A DNA stretch of 64,000 nucleotides from Calendula officinalis (GCA_963853835.1 OY970820.1:16233373-16297372), one strand, 5' to 3'. Shown: positions 1-12,288, counted from the stretch's first letter. A program made the numbers and translations. The notes: a model not told the origin generated them from the sequence alone.

Positions 1-822
1 GCCGGTCACTATCACTTTCCATCTCTTCCTGCAATAAACGATTGCAAAAGTTAGATTACTCGTAACGTACTTTACAAATATCTTAAAGTGATTAAGAAGT
101 GTGGTTGCGTTACCTGAGGAACTTGCATTTCCTCCACTACCACTTGCACCCTTTGGACAATTCCTTTTCCAATGCCCAGCCTCACCACACTTGAAGCACC
201 GGTTCTCGGTCCTCGCAGTGTTAGGCTTAACCTTTTTGACCTTTTGTTTGACACCTTTACCATTTGGCACTCCTTGGTTAGGATAGGTTTTACCCTTTCC
301 TTTACCACCATGCCCATCCTCATCGCTGCCATCAGTTATGCGACCCCTTTTAGAATTGGTCTCAATATTCAACTCAACAGCCTCCATACATTGTAGCTCG
401 GGAATGGAATTATCCATATCACGTTTGCTGTAGTTGGCTACAAAAGACTTGTAGTCATCAGAAAACGAGTTGAGTATCATGTCAATTGCGAACTACAATG
501 GCATGTGGTGACCAAGTCTAGTAAGGTGATCAACGTGCACTTTCATTCTCAGGACGTGTGCATCTACGGATGCTCCCTTAGCCATTTTGCAAGAAGCGAA
601 CGCCTTACAAGCGTAAAATGCTTGTCCTGGTTCGTTTTCTTCATCCTTGGCAGGGGTTCTCAATACGTTTCTTTCTCGGTCAATCCTTTCCCTCTCTTGT
701 ATGAGCATGATCTTAAAATCACGCTTCCAATTGAGGAAATTTGACCCAGTCTTTTCTTTCTTTTCTAGGAAGAAACGTTGCGAGAGTTTGTTATAGGTTA
801 TCGTTGTGTTTGTTGCTGCCAT
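1..822 (-). pseudogene. Copia gag (element 1), broken, runs off the window
   Basis: This is the gag of a Ty1/Copia retrotransposon, the protein that forms the particle and binds RNA. Reading leftwards from the ATG at 822, the N-terminal part resembles the plant Copia gag region (a 'NFLNWKRDFKIML' segment). An in-frame TAG at 493-495 interrupts it, and the same frame then continues to a CCHC zinc knuckle, CFKCGEAGHWKRNC, starting at 198. The knuckle is followed by a Gly/Ser-rich tail. The frame stays open to the window edge, so protease and the rest of pol lie outside. The start is chosen because it is the first ATG after the leader and gives the family-typical N terminus. The family assignment is firm; the clade is not. 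The single stop makes this copy defective. Confidence 0.85.
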
Positions 823-3330
823 CTACAAATCAAACCCAGTTTAATTAGTAATCATCAATAAACATTCTCTAAAATATATTATAAACCCATAATTAATATT
901 TTAGGCCTAGGATCCATATATCACATTCTCGCCGCAAGGTTTGGGCACTTCCCGACAAGACATGCTATTTCTGGTAGGTAACATTCTTACCGATCGTATC
1001 AAGACTTGACACGATTACTAGGGGTCGTAGAATCTTTAGACTTATAACTTATTACAACTTTGTACAATCTAATTGTACATTTCTAAGTTAGTAATAAAGT
1101 CTAGTATGTTTATTCTACTCAAGTACTTTTTGGGCCGGGACTCCCGATTATCACCAAAGTAGATCAGACCATCTAAGACAGTGCGATGCTCTGCGCCGGG
1201 ACTCCCGATTATTACAGAACCTTACGCACCCTAACACTCGCAATGATTTGAATCCATATCTAAGGTTCTTTATCCTTACAATATGAATACCGTTTAACAA
1301 GTGAGGTGTTCCATTAGGTGGATAGTACTTAGATCTAAGATTCTTGGGTTTGTTTAAGTCTTTAAACTAAACTTAAACCTTTATTCCAATCTTAATCCTT
1401 GTTTAAAATGTGTGACTTGTGAATTGAAGGATTCTACAAGACACCTTTTTAAAACTTAAGAACTATTCTTTAAAACTTATAGTTTTAAGAACTTACACGA
1501 TTTTACATGTATACCTAAAACGAGGTGTACAAAACGTTTTACTAGGTTTTGTGAAAAACCTTATCTAGAATAAAACTTACTTGTTTTATCTTTCTTGAAA
1601 AACTTATAAACTTATGTTAAACTTTTAAATTCTTTTATGATTCATGAACTTGAAACATAAACCTAGTTTAACACACCTAGTTCTTCATATGTCTAATAAT
1701 GAAATTAAACATTTGTTTTGACTTATTAGATTCGACCAAAACTTATGTCTTAACGACATACTTACAAACTTTGTGATTTTCTTGTGTAGCTCCCACTAGC
1801 TTCAACAACCATGATGAAACTTAAGTTAACACAATCACCGGTTTATACTTGGTGAAACTAATAAACTTATTATATAAAGACTATATATAATAATCCTTTC
1901 TTATATTTAACTTGAACTAGTTAAGTATAGGTTCTTGTTATTTTTACTTGATCATTGATCTAGTATATTACATGACTTGTAAAATACTTATATTACACTT
2001 GTATAATTATCTAGTTATAATAACTTATAACTTTATACATTTTAATATATGATAATATATATAACTTTGTATATTTCTAGTTAATCATATAATTTCAACT
2101 TGTACAATTTCTAGTTATAATGAAATCATAACTTTGTAATTTCTAGTTTTAATTATATTATAACTTATACAATAACTAATTATAATATTATCTTTAAAGA
2201 TCAAAATAACATTACTCTTTTTAATTGTTCCATTTTATCTTGCATTTTATGTATTCGTATATATGTATATTTTATAATAAACTTGTAACATTCTAATAAG
2301 AATATTACATCTAGTTTATACATATGTATTTTAACTTAATCTAATTAAAATACGTATAAACTTATTATATCTTTAAAATTCAATTTTACTTGATAATTAA
2401 AAATTCCAAAAATTTTAATACACATATATAAATAATTAAAAACACCTCGTTAATTTTAGAACTTAAAAATTAATATCCTCTTTATCAATTCCCTAAATTA
2501 ATTAGATGAACCCTAATCTTGTTTTTGACCAATTAAAACTAGGGTTTTGACTTTCTTGATCAAAGACATTATTTTAATTAAAAGACTAATTTTAATCAAT
2601 CCTATTAAACAATAAACTTTGTTTAAATTCTAAGATAGATTATAACTTTTAATAAATTCATTTAAACTTTTTAAATTAAACCTTATAGACAATAAAACTT
2701 TGTCTAAATTTCTAGGTTTAAAGAACTAGCTTTAATAAATTTATCAAAATAATAATTAAACCTATTAGACATAAACTTGTCTAATTAACTAGGTTTTAGA
2801 TTATTATCCTAATTAATACTTTTAAACTATTAAACTTAAACTAGTTTAAACTTCTAGGGTTCTTTTAGGGTTTCGAAATTCTTAAGCCTAGGAAACTTTT
2901 CCACCAATTAAACTAGGCTAGTTTAATAAACTTGGTGTCCAAGTAACCTCTAGATTTTCGAAATCTCTAAGGGATTAGGAAAGAATCATTTTGATCAATT
3001 AAACAAATCTTGTTTAACATACTTGATCCTAGGGTTCTTCCTATGGTCACGAAAATTCAAGGAAGTAAGGAAAGAATCCTTTTGATCAATTAAACATATC
3101 TTGTTTAACATACTTGATCCTAGGGTTCTTTCTAGTATTTTCAAAAATTGCTAGGGTTCTTTAGAAACCTTCTTGTCCAATTAAACTTAGACTAGTTTAA
3201 TATTCTTGGTCCTAGGGTTCTGCCCTTTTTCGAAAATTATGAAGAAGAAGAAGAAAAACTTGAAACAAAAAAACTTAAAATTAAAGTAAACAAACAATCT
3301 TTGTTAATCTAGTCTAGATCTCTAAACCTG
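823..3330 (-). other. Long AT-rich leader of element 1
   Basis: About 2.5 kb separates the primer-binding site from gag and contains no credible coding frame. It is AT-rich and full of short repeats. A block reading 'TTAAAC...CTTGTTTAACATACTTGATCCTAGGGTTCTT' recurs about three times between 2989 and 3221, and the motif GCCGGGACTCCCGATTAT occurs twice between 1133 and 1215. It could be an unusually long 5' leader or could hold an unrecognised nested insertion; I see no flanking duplication that decides this. Confidence 0.5.
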
Positions 3331-3343
3331 GCTCTGATACCAC
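3331..3343 (-). other. Primer-binding site of element 1
   Basis: The minus strand reads TGGTATCAGAGC, the standard plant Copia primer-binding site complementary to the 3' end of initiator tRNA-Met. It lies one base from the LTR end (CCCTACA). This fixes the orientation of element 1 as minus and the inner edge of its 5' LTR. Confidence 0.9.
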
Positions 3344-4483
3344 TGTAGGGTTTCACTACGCACCATGCGACTGATCAACCACTTGGGTCGACCTCCTAGT
3401 GTTCTTGGTTCGAACCATGACTGACCAAGAACATGAATTTGTTCTTGACCGGTTAAAACCAACTAGCTGATTTAATCCCTAAATGTGGAACATGGATTAA
3501 ACCCTAAAGGATTGGGATGTTGGAGTTCTAGATTAGGTTAACAGGAAAGAAACCTTGTACGAAGAACTCGAACACACACATTACTTGTGTGGATCGTTCG
3601 ACCATCAACCAAAGAACCCTAGGGTTCTTTGGCCGAATTCGTCCAAGAGGGGAGAAGGGAGAAAAGTGTTTCCCAAAACATACCTTGTTGATTGCTTAAG
3701 ATAGATCCACTGATGATGAACAAGTCGAGCGATCTTCTAGTTGATCTAAGCAATGAACTTGGATCTTCAAGACTTGAAGAACACGAAGAACACAAAGGCT
3801 TGTGTTGGTGTGTGTATTCGGCCAAAGCCAAGGAGGAGGAGGAGGAGGAGGAGGAGGAGGAGGAGGAGGAGGAAGTATTTCGTGAGGTGTATCAAGGGAA
3901 TAAGGGTTACCCTAAGCCTCTTATTTATATACAAATAAGTTACGCTTAGAACCCTTCTAGTTTAATTAATATTGGATCTTTAATTAAACTTCCTTTTAAC
4001 ACTTCCATCCCTTATAGTTTAACTAGTTTATTATTGTTGCACTTAACTATTAAAATGTCTAGTATTAATACACTAATAATTCGGTACCCATATACACGAA
4101 TTATATACTTGTATTTATACTTTTAATAATTAATTATATAATAGCCTTTATATAATTTATACAACAATATTATCCAATTACTATATGATTTAATAGCTTT
4201 AAATCATATCATGGATAACCTTTAATTAACACATTGTATATTTACTCAACTAGTAAATGTACAACTACTTGTATTAATTAGTTAGTTAAACTAATCTAGT
4301 AATAAGTTAAACTTAACTTAATACTTAACTGATTCATAATGACTATTATGAATCATTCCTTTTCGTAGTATCATTGCTTATCTTGCTCGTATTACATGCA
4401 CTCACTGGTGTGACCCTTAAGTGTTTCGTAGGCATGGATCTATCATCATAGGTTGACTAACTGTGCACATAATTCCTTCAACA
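3344..4483 (-). repeat. 5' LTR of element 1 (1.14 kb)
   Basis: On the minus strand the LTR runs TGTTGAAGG...CCCTACA, so it has TG/CA termini with a 3-bp inverted TGT/ACA. The inner edge abuts the primer-binding site; the outer edge is placed where the sequence changes abruptly into the open frame of another element. A TATA box (TATATAAATAAG on the minus strand, about 3918-3932) lies inside, which is the right place for the promoter. The partner LTR lies beyond the window, so the target duplication (possibly ACACC at 4484) cannot be confirmed. Confidence 0.7.
3830..3873. repeat. (AGG)n microsatellite in the LTR
   Basis: About fourteen uninterrupted AGG repeats lie in the transcribed part of the element 1 LTR. 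They produce runs of Glu or Arg in open frames, which are artefacts. Confidence 0.9.
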
Positions 4484-4839
4484 ACACCAGTAGTAAATGC
4501 TCCAACAACAGAAACTATCATTTCTACTACTGCTGCCCTAGCAGTAGTAACTACAACAACAACCTCACCAGTAGTAGACTCCTCACAATGGTTGGTGGTA
4601 TATGCAATAGAAACAACACCAGTAGTAACTACCTTGGTTACTACTGAAGATGAAGAAGAAATACCATAAGTACTTAAACTAGCTGTGATCATCCCAAGGC
4701 CTCCAACTCCAGAACTTAAGCCACTTATCATACCTAACATTGATGATAATGTGATTGGGATGATGTAGATGAATGTGCACTACCTCCTCACCCCAAAATA
4801 TTAACTGAGGGCAATTTTCATTTATTTTTTCCATCAATT
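4484..4839 (+). pseudogene. Thr/Val-rich remnant of the 3' ORF of element 2
   Basis: Immediately right of the element 1 LTR, a plus-strand frame encodes a Thr/Val-rich stretch with repeated 'TTPVV' blocks and ends in EDEEEIP. It is out of frame with the longer downstream ORF and contains stops before it, so it is a decayed upstream part of the same 3' coding region, cut off on its left by element 1. No enzymatic domain is visible. Confidence 0.45.
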
Positions 4840-6134
4840 GTGATTACCCCAGTTGTTGATATGAAATATACTCCACTATCTAAGTGTGTTGGTAAAGGTA
4901 AAGAAAAATTTGATGATGACTACCCACACAGACCATTAGGTCACTTTATGATGAATAAAATAAATTGTGCTAGACCTGTTAAGCAAGATAAGTGGAAGGT
5001 AAAGAGAATGAGGTATCTAAGAAAAGTTGCAAAGACTCAAGCTCTTGAAAATAAAATAATAGCTGAAGAAGAAAAACTCAAAAATGCAGCAATTCAAGAG
5101 ATTGACGAATTTTTGGTAGAAGATCAACAAGCAGAGTTCAATAAACAAAGAAAGATAGAGGAAGAACATCTGAAATGTCTTGAAGATCTTGTGGCTGAAT
5201 CTAAAAGAGAAAAAGCTGATCTACCAGATGAAATATTTGAACAGAAGAATAAAATGATTGATTATTTGAAATCAAAGGGGCATAGTGCTAAGTCCTTTGG
5301 TAGAATAAAAATGATAACAATTGTTGATAAATATTGTACTGCTAAAAAGAGGGAATTAGCAGAAACTGAAGAAGAAGAAGTGAAAGAAAAGGTATTAGTT
5401 GAACTTAATCCTCAACTAGTGATCACCAGAACACCAATGTCTGGTGAGTCATCAAAACCTTCTGAAAAGAGGAAAGCAGTTAAAGCTGAAATAGAACCAA
5501 GGAAGAAAACAAAAGAAGACATACAAATATTGATCTTCCTATCGCTCCTCTACAAGATAATCCAATTATCAATTGGAGAGTTGTTAATGATGTTATTGAA
5601 GTAATAAGAGAAGACAAAACAACTCAGAGGTTTAATGCTTGGAAACCAACGGTTATGTCCTGTACCAGAAGTGACATTATCAAAGTTCTAATTATTGGTA
5701 AACCAAGGATGACAAAGAAGTCATGGAGAAACTCAGGAGTTGGATATTTAACTCAAATGATAGATGCTGCTTTCTATCCAGATAATTACCCTGAGAACTT
5801 CACTAGCACAGAAAATGTATATGCTTGGAATGTGCTACCAATAGTCAATATGTACTTCTTTGAAAGAACAAGTAAAAAGTGTGAACTATACTTATATGAA
5901 AAAGAATATCCACACTCAGAAGAAACCATGTATCAAAGCACCAGATGTTCATTTATGAGACCATATGACCTTGCAATGTTTCAAGAAAAGTATAATTACT
6001 TTGTGAGAAGAAATAGTCCATATATCATTGCACAGAGGAAACAACAAAACAAACAGACTATAGAAGGTGATCAAAGAAGAGCTAAACTGATAGAAGAAAA
6101 GAAGAAGAACGAAGAAGAAGAGAAACTTGTATAA
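4840..6134 (+). pseudogene. Extra 3' ORF of element 2 (env-like position), frameshifted
   Basis: Two frames (4840-5604 and 5655-6134) form one coding region broken by a frameshift near 5520; after the break the second frame is already open from about 5523. The product is very rich in Lys and Glu. Its first half (AKTQALENKIIAEEEKL onwards) looks like a long charged coiled coil, the middle has a basic cluster (KPSEKRKAVKAE), and the second half is a more globular segment with several Trp and Tyr followed by another charged tail. The stop lies only 20-odd bases before the polypurine tract. Copia elements of the Sirevirus group can carry an extra ORF between pol and the 3' LTR, often called env-like, and this fits that position. 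I see no signal peptide or membrane segment, so an envelope role is not supported by the sequence. Confidence 0.6.
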
Positions 6135-6156
6135 TTCAAAATGAATTAACAAGTTT

Positions 6157-6166
6157 AGGGGGAGAT
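6157..6166 (+). other. Polypurine tract of element 2
   Basis: The sequence TTTAGGGGGAGAT directly precedes the LTR start TGTTGAG. This is the plus-strand primer site and shows that element 2 runs on the plus strand. Confidence 0.85.
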
Positions 6167-6648
6167 TGTTGAGATATAAGTATTCTACTACTGAAGCTGC
6201 CGTTAGTACTGATGAAGACTTAACCAAGTTAGTACTGATGGGGCAGAAAAGCAAGAATACTACTGACGATGGAAATACTACTGACGATCTTATTTACTAC
6301 TGATGTCTATATTTGGTGCAGATCGTGTTCGATATTTTCGTTAAGTTAGTTTAGAATGAATATCTTTTTGTAATCCAATTGTAATCGTTTCCTATAATAA
6401 CTAGGTTAAAGTGTTAGGCTTCAAGGACTATTATAAATAGTTCCTTACGAATTTTAAACGTACATGTGTATTGATTCATCGTTAATATACATTGAAGCTT
6501 TTTGTGATAAACTGTGTTCTTAATATTTCGTATTCGATTACAGTTTACATTGTTCTTAATCAAATAACAAGAGTGTTAATCCGCTGTAACTTCTTTTTGT
6601 TAATAGATCTGTGATTAAATAACTTGTTTGAGTTATTCGATCCTGACA
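6167..6648 (+). repeat. 3' LTR of element 2
   Basis: The LTR begins TGTTGAGATATAAG right after the polypurine tract and ends most plausibly at CCTGACA, about 482 bp. A TATA-type motif (TTATAAATAG) lies near 6433. Repeated ACTGA(T/C)GA motifs fill its first 140 bp. The 3' edge is inferred from the CA terminus and the change to pyrimidine-rich DNA; the 5' partner LTR is outside the window. Confidence 0.65.
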
Positions 6649-6824
6649 AGTATTAATTTTTTTTCTTTTCTCTCCAATCCGGGAACACAAAAATTGATGC
6701 GTTTCTTTTCTTTTCTCTCTAATTCGGGAACATAAGAAAGAAATACATTTCTTCTTAAAATCTCTTCTTTTCTCTTCTATTCTCTTACTTTCTTTTCTTT
6801 TCTTTCATTTAAATTTTCTGGAAC
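6649..6824. repeat. Pyrimidine-rich tract
   Basis: This stretch is TTTCTC-rich with an imperfect direct duplication around 'CTCTCyAATyCGGGAACA' at about 6670 and 6715. No gene is seen. Confidence 0.6.
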
Positions 6825-7373
6825 GGGATGCAAATTTGACCCGCGGGTTCGGGTACCCGCGGCTACCCCGAGTCTTACGGGGCGGGTATTACCCGTCTAA
6901 ACGGGTAACGACTCGTGGATGGGTTTAAATTTTATACCCGAGAGCGGGGACGGGGTCGGGTATGGGTTTTAAAATACCCGCATCATTTATACCCGACCCG
7001 AATATATATATTAATGTGTAATTTTTTTAATACCGATTTAGCCCACTAGTCACTACCCAAAGTTAGTCCAACTCTTAATCTCTCATTAGCCCAATCAAAT
7101 AATGGTTAAAATCTGGCCCGTCTCCCGTTAGTCCATTACGTATTTAACGAAATAAGCTTAAACGAACTAAGAGTTTTAAATGTTTTAGCTATTTTGTTAA
7201 TTTTTTTATTGAACGGGTACCTGTCGGGTTCCCCGTACCCGGCGGGGATTTTTCTACCTGAACCCGACGGGGATTTGATCGAGCACGGGGCGGGTACGGG
7301 TATGAGAATAGCGGGTCGGGTACCGGTACGGGTTTTGCAGTTGCCGCTACTACCCGTACCCATTTGCATCTCT
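6825..7373. mobile_element. hAT-like MITE with CCCG-rich termini
   Basis: The left end GGGATGCAAATTTGACCCG and the reverse complement of the right end AGAGATGCAAATGGGTACGGG form imperfect terminal inverted repeats around GATGCAAAT. Both ends carry repeated CGGGTACCCG-type motifs. Such ends are common in small non-autonomous hAT-like elements of plants. I could not find a clear 8-bp target duplication, so the superfamily is tentative. No coding capacity is seen. Confidence 0.45.
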
Positions 7374-9325
7374 ACTTATACTGTTTCTTTTACTTTTAAA
7401 ACTCATTAATTTCACTTTATCCAAGAAAAGTGGGACCATCATCCACTAATTATCTACTTTATTATATTTTAACCCATACTTTAATCTTTTGCCTCAAAAT
7501 TCGTGAAAGCTCAAATGTATCACTTATTGTGATATGGAGGAAGTATAACCAAAGTTTTATATCGTAAAAGTTATACAAAAAAAATATATTATTGACAAAT
7601 GATTTGATATTTAGTAATTCCAACACTCCACCTTAAACACGACAAGTAAAGGGGCTCAAATTTTATTTCTTAATAAATCTTTTGTTTGCATATGTAGGTG
7701 CAAGAGTAAAATGACTATCTATATAAGGATAGAGTATAACTAAATTCAAGAAGTTTGGGACTTACCTTCAATATGTTTATTAAAGGATAAGAAACAAGCT
7801 AGTAAATTATAGTGTCAAGTTAAAACATATGAGTATGTAAATTGTTGCGTATATTATCATCATGTATTCACTTAAAATATTAAGGGTTTAATCCTCAGTG
7901 GCACCCATAATATTCGAATATTTGAAATGAATATTGTACTAAGATTGAATTCAATCGTCACGAAATTTCATTTTTGAATCAGTTTGTTGTTTGTTATGAA
8001 TTTGCTTAAGTTAATCAAAATTGCACATGGTTGTTAGTGATTTATATCACTAATATGATTTAAGTGTAATGTGATAAACTTGTTTGATCATAGTATGTAA
8101 GGGGTGGTATGAAGTGCGCACTTATTTGAATTCATTTTGATTAAAACACATTGACTCGATGTGGTTTTGGGGGTAGCACCCCTGACTGGTCGAGCTTAAT
8201 TTTTTTTATTTTGGTTGATATTCCATTATGTAAAATCTGAATTTAAAATTCAAACCTGATTTTTTGTCCAAATAACCTGACCCGACTCTGGCCCGTTTTA
8301 TAGCATTTTTTAGCGGTTTTCATTACTGCATTATGTCGGTTTTGGAAACTAGAGATAACATTTCATCTTGGTCAGTTTTTCTCTCGTACAAATATCCATA
8401 ATACACAAAATTCTGTTCTAGTATGTCTATTTTATCCGATTAAAAATTTCATGAGTATCAACAAAATACTTTAACCTGGAAATGTTTCATAATTTCAGAG
8501 TGTTTTAAGCAATCGGAGATCATAAAATTATAACAAATTTAAGATCGTTATTAATCATGTTAGGAACACCAAAGTTCAAAGTCTAAACTATTAGTTCTAC
8601 CCGAAAATTAAGCATCTACCCACATGCCTTCGAAACAATTATTAGTATATGATCGTATTTGCTGATTTTTTTGGAGCGCACATGTTACACGTTGTTGGCA
8701 TAATTATATAGCATCCCACGATACAAGTGATGAAAAACTCGAATGAATTTTTCATACCATTTTATTCGTGTTTAGCATTTGGAATATTTTGTATGTAAAA
8801 TTGTATTATTTTTCTACTAAATATTCTTACTTAATTCTCATATTTATAAAATAATTTACATGTAAAATTAACTAATTTTCTTCCGTAACAATCTCATCCT
8901 TTAATTTCTATATGTTTATCTCATCTATACATGACGACTTACAGAAAACTCAAACCAATTAACGAGCTAAATATTAATGACTAATACAACAATGTGTAAA
9001 TCGACACCTTTTTTATAATTTATACGCTATTAGTTGATAGGTAGGCTACTGTGTGACACGGGCATGATTGATACAGTTATATTGAACTTCTTGGAAACAA
9101 AATATATAGGACAGCTGAACAATAGTAAAATAAAAATAAAAATAAATCTTCAGAATAATTTACACTTCAAGTTATTTTAATGGGAGTATATTATGAGAGT
9201 GGTCCATAATATTTACACCAAATATTACTTACGATTATTTATTTTAAAAAAGTATATTGGTATTTTCTTTTTATAAACTTTTAAACCTATAGTCCCCTAG
9301 TCTAATACTCTATAAATTTTTATTT
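7374..9325. other. AT-rich intergenic DNA, no feature recognised
   Basis: No credible gene, tRNA or complete mobile element is visible. A single Stowaway-type end (TGATATGGAGGAAGTA) occurs near 7532 without a recognisable partner. Confidence 0.6.
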
Positions 9326-9334
9326 TAGAAATTA

Positions 9335-10492
9335 GAGTAAATTACATGAATAGTCTTTGTGGTTTACTACAAGTTTTGGATTTAGTCCCTAAGTCTCAGA
9401 AATTATACAAATAGTCACTAAGTATGAGGGTCGGTAATGCTTTTGGTCCCTAAGGCAAGCGTCCGTTAAACAAAACAGTTAAATTGTATTAAATGACTAA
9501 AATACCCTTTATTTTTACTTTTACTATCATCTACATTTACATCATCATGGAATTACCCACCTATAACAAATCAACAGTGGATTTTTAGCTTTATATTTCA
9601 ATTTTCCGTTATCATGACTCTAAATCAGATTCAAATGAAAACCCACCACCACCGATGTGCATAAACCCCAACCTCTCAAACCCCAAATCCCACCACCACC
9701 ACCACCACCACCGGTGACCGACTGCAGAGCCGACGCACACCTGCAACAAATTGAGGACGGGTTCAAATCAAAACCACCTCATTCCTTAACATGAACTGAA
9801 ATAAAAAAGAGAAGACGAGAAAACATCATCACAAATTGAGATTCACATGACAATCTGGTTCAGAAATCATCATGATTCACGAATGATGGATTTTAGGTAA
9901 AATGTAGAATGCAGATTCATAGTGGTGATGATGGTACATTTATGTAAATGCATTTATACCATCTGACCAAGATTCACAGCATTCGATTTATGTAAATCAT
10001 CTCACAACATTCATAGGGATGGTGATGTATTTTATAAACTATCAACGATTTATGATGATTTCACAAATCGATAAAACCCATCGCTGTAAGATATATCATT
10101 TGACTATAAAATTATTTAAAAAAAAACATTTTTAGTGAATATTACACAAATGGGTTTACAAATTGATTTCACAAATGGATTTACAAAAGGATATATAGCA
10201 ATGGTAGGGATCCAATTTGTGTTCAATGGTGGTGATGAAATGGTAGAGAATGGAGAAGAAAGTGATAGTTTTGGTGATGGATAAAAGGAGAGAGAAATAA
10301 AAAATGACCAATTTACCCTCGTGTGACTTGCACTTGACTGATATTTAACAACCATTTCTAACGAACATCCATGTTAAGGACCAAAAGTGTTACTAATCCT
10401 CATACTTAGTGACTATCCGTGTAATTTCTAAAATTTAGGGACCAAATTCAAAACTTGTAACAAATCACAGGGACTATTCGTGTAATTTACTC
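9335..10492. mobile_element. Mutator-like MITE with 9-bp target duplication
   Basis: The element starts GAGTAAATTACA and ends TGTAATTTACTC, exact inverted complements, and the similarity of the two ends continues for about 125 bp (left 9335-9460, right about 10365-10492) with roughly four-fifths identity by eye. It is flanked on both sides by TAGAAATTA (9326-9334 and 10493-10501). A 9-bp duplication with long terminal inverted repeats is the signature of Mutator-like elements. The 1158-bp interior has a CCA-rich patch near 9690 and no transposase, so it is non-autonomous. Confidence 0.85.
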
Positions 10493-10501
10493 TAGAAATT
10501 A

Positions 10502-10867
10502 TGTTGGGAGTACTTTTTCTAGTTAAAATATTTAACGTAGGTTATACTAAATGATTGTATGTGAAATATTTTCCAGAAAATAGAGAATACTAATGTAATT
10601 TTCAAAGGAAATAGTTATACTTGAAATTTGAGGTTAAAACCTCATGTACCATCCTTACAATTTACTCCTGTTAAATAATTTGGATTTCTTTATAGAATAA
10701 ACCTTCACATATGATTTTTCTTATAAACCAAGCTACTATATGCCCATAGAGTATATTTTAATAGAAACAATATTGATGTTTACTATTTGTACTTTATGTT
10801 ATTACTCGCCATAAAATGACATGTTTAATTCATTAGAACTTTTTCCTCATATCATGTTTTGATTTTG
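10502..10867. other. AT-rich DNA, no feature recognised
   Basis: No gene or repeat structure is seen here. Confidence 0.6.
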
Positions 10868-11213
10868 ACTAGTGGTGAGCATTTGGGCAGAAAAAAACCG
10901 AATCAAAATGGAAACCAACCAAAACCGAACGGAACCAAAACTGATAACTAGGGGTGAGCATTTAGTTCTGTTTTGCTTTGAAAATTCATCGTTTTTGGTT
11001 TCCGTTCTATCGGTTTCGGTTCGGTTCGATTCGTCGTTCGAATAAGGATGAGCAATTGGTCTAAAAAAAGGGACCGGAACCGAACCGAACGAAAACTGAT
11101 AACATGTTATTGGTTCGGGTTCGGTTTTGAAAATTCATCGTTTTCGGTTTCGGTTCTATCGATTTCGGTTCTATTAGTTTCAGTTCGGTTCAGTTTTTGG
11201 ACCTAGCTCACTC
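10868..11213. mobile_element. hAT-like MITE fragments (CGGTTCGGTT-rich), nested
   Basis: Three successive starts resembling (T/A)AGGGGTGAGCA(A/T)TT occur at about 10871, 10950 and 11045, each followed by CCGAACCGAA/CGGTTTCGGTT-rich sequence. The right end, CTAGCTCACTCCTAAT, is the inverted form of the start. This looks like one short inverted-repeat element interrupted or duplicated by related copies. No target duplication could be assigned. Confidence 0.4.
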
Positions 11214-11892
11214 CTAATTTTGACATTTTTTTGATCAGGTACAAAAATATGCACAAATAATATCCAATACCATTTCTCATATTTTAATGAACCTAATTAT
11301 ATTTCTTTCATTCCAAACAAATTTGCATTCAAGTCGGTGATCCGTAAAAAAGGTGTATTAAACCATGCTAAGACGCTAAATGACATTTTTAATGTACGCT
11401 TGACGATTAAAAGTCCGTAGGTACCCTTCTTTTGTATGAATTTGATGCCCAAAATGAATGGCACAATTGGTAATATGAAATATTTGTTAGTGACTAATAA
11501 AGTGAGATGATATCTACAATATAAAAATTACATTTTTTAGTATATTTTTATACGTTTTAAAACAAAATGTATACATAGATCAAAACATAAATTATGGTAT
11601 AAAATATCAATCTTTTATCACAAGTGGAACACGTGATATTTGACCATGACTTAAACCTTTACTTTAATCCCCATGCGTTTGAATCAATAGACGGAGACTT
11701 AAAACAAGATTTACGTCATCAAAATTATCTATCGAAGATAGTAAACAAACTGATGAATGCATTTATCTAAATCGAAAATTCAGTAATTCACTATTCTTCT
11801 CGGTTGAATCATTGATCCAGCTACTTCACCACCACGCACAAAGTCCTATGACTATTTAATCATAAATAGGTAGATACTTTCATATATTGATA
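11214..11892. other. AT-rich DNA, no feature recognised
   Basis: No gene or bounded repeat is seen. Confidence 0.55.
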
Positions 11893-11923
11893 CTAGCTTC
11901 ATAGCCCGCCCGAATGGGCGGGC
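11893..11923 (-). mobile_element. Helitron 3' terminus (minus orientation)
   Basis: On the minus strand an 8-bp hairpin GCCCGCCC / GGGCGGGC with a 4-base loop (11904-11923) is followed 7 bases later by CTAG and a host T. A short GC-rich hairpin a few bases before a CTRR terminus next to T is the defining 3' end of Helitrons, which move by rolling-circle replication. The body would extend to the right; I could not find its TC 5' end. Confidence 0.65.
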
Positions 11924-12288
11924 ATGCTTCAAGCAATAAATACGAAAATAACAAAAAAAATACTGTTGGAATCATATAGTAATTTTTATTGAAATGATGA
12001 TAAGCTTTTTTTTATACATGAACAAATGGTATACAAAATTTAGAGATAGTTTAAAACTTCTTTGTAAACAACATTTTTTATCGAGTTAGTGTAATTATCT
12101 TTTTAATTTTTGTTTGAAATTTGAATTTTTAAGTTCAACATATAAAGCGGACTTGTTATTTGATTTTTGAACTTCGAATGGCTTCAGTGTTTTTTATTTT
12201 GTATGCAGTGTATTATGGAATTGCAATTTAGAGTCCGGGCCATATTTACGGAAGTTCTATTTTTAAGGTTTATATTATACTATGTTAA

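Noticed and set aside
3692..3949. Frames with long Glu or Arg runs
   Set aside because: Produced by the AGG microsatellite inside the LTR of element 1.
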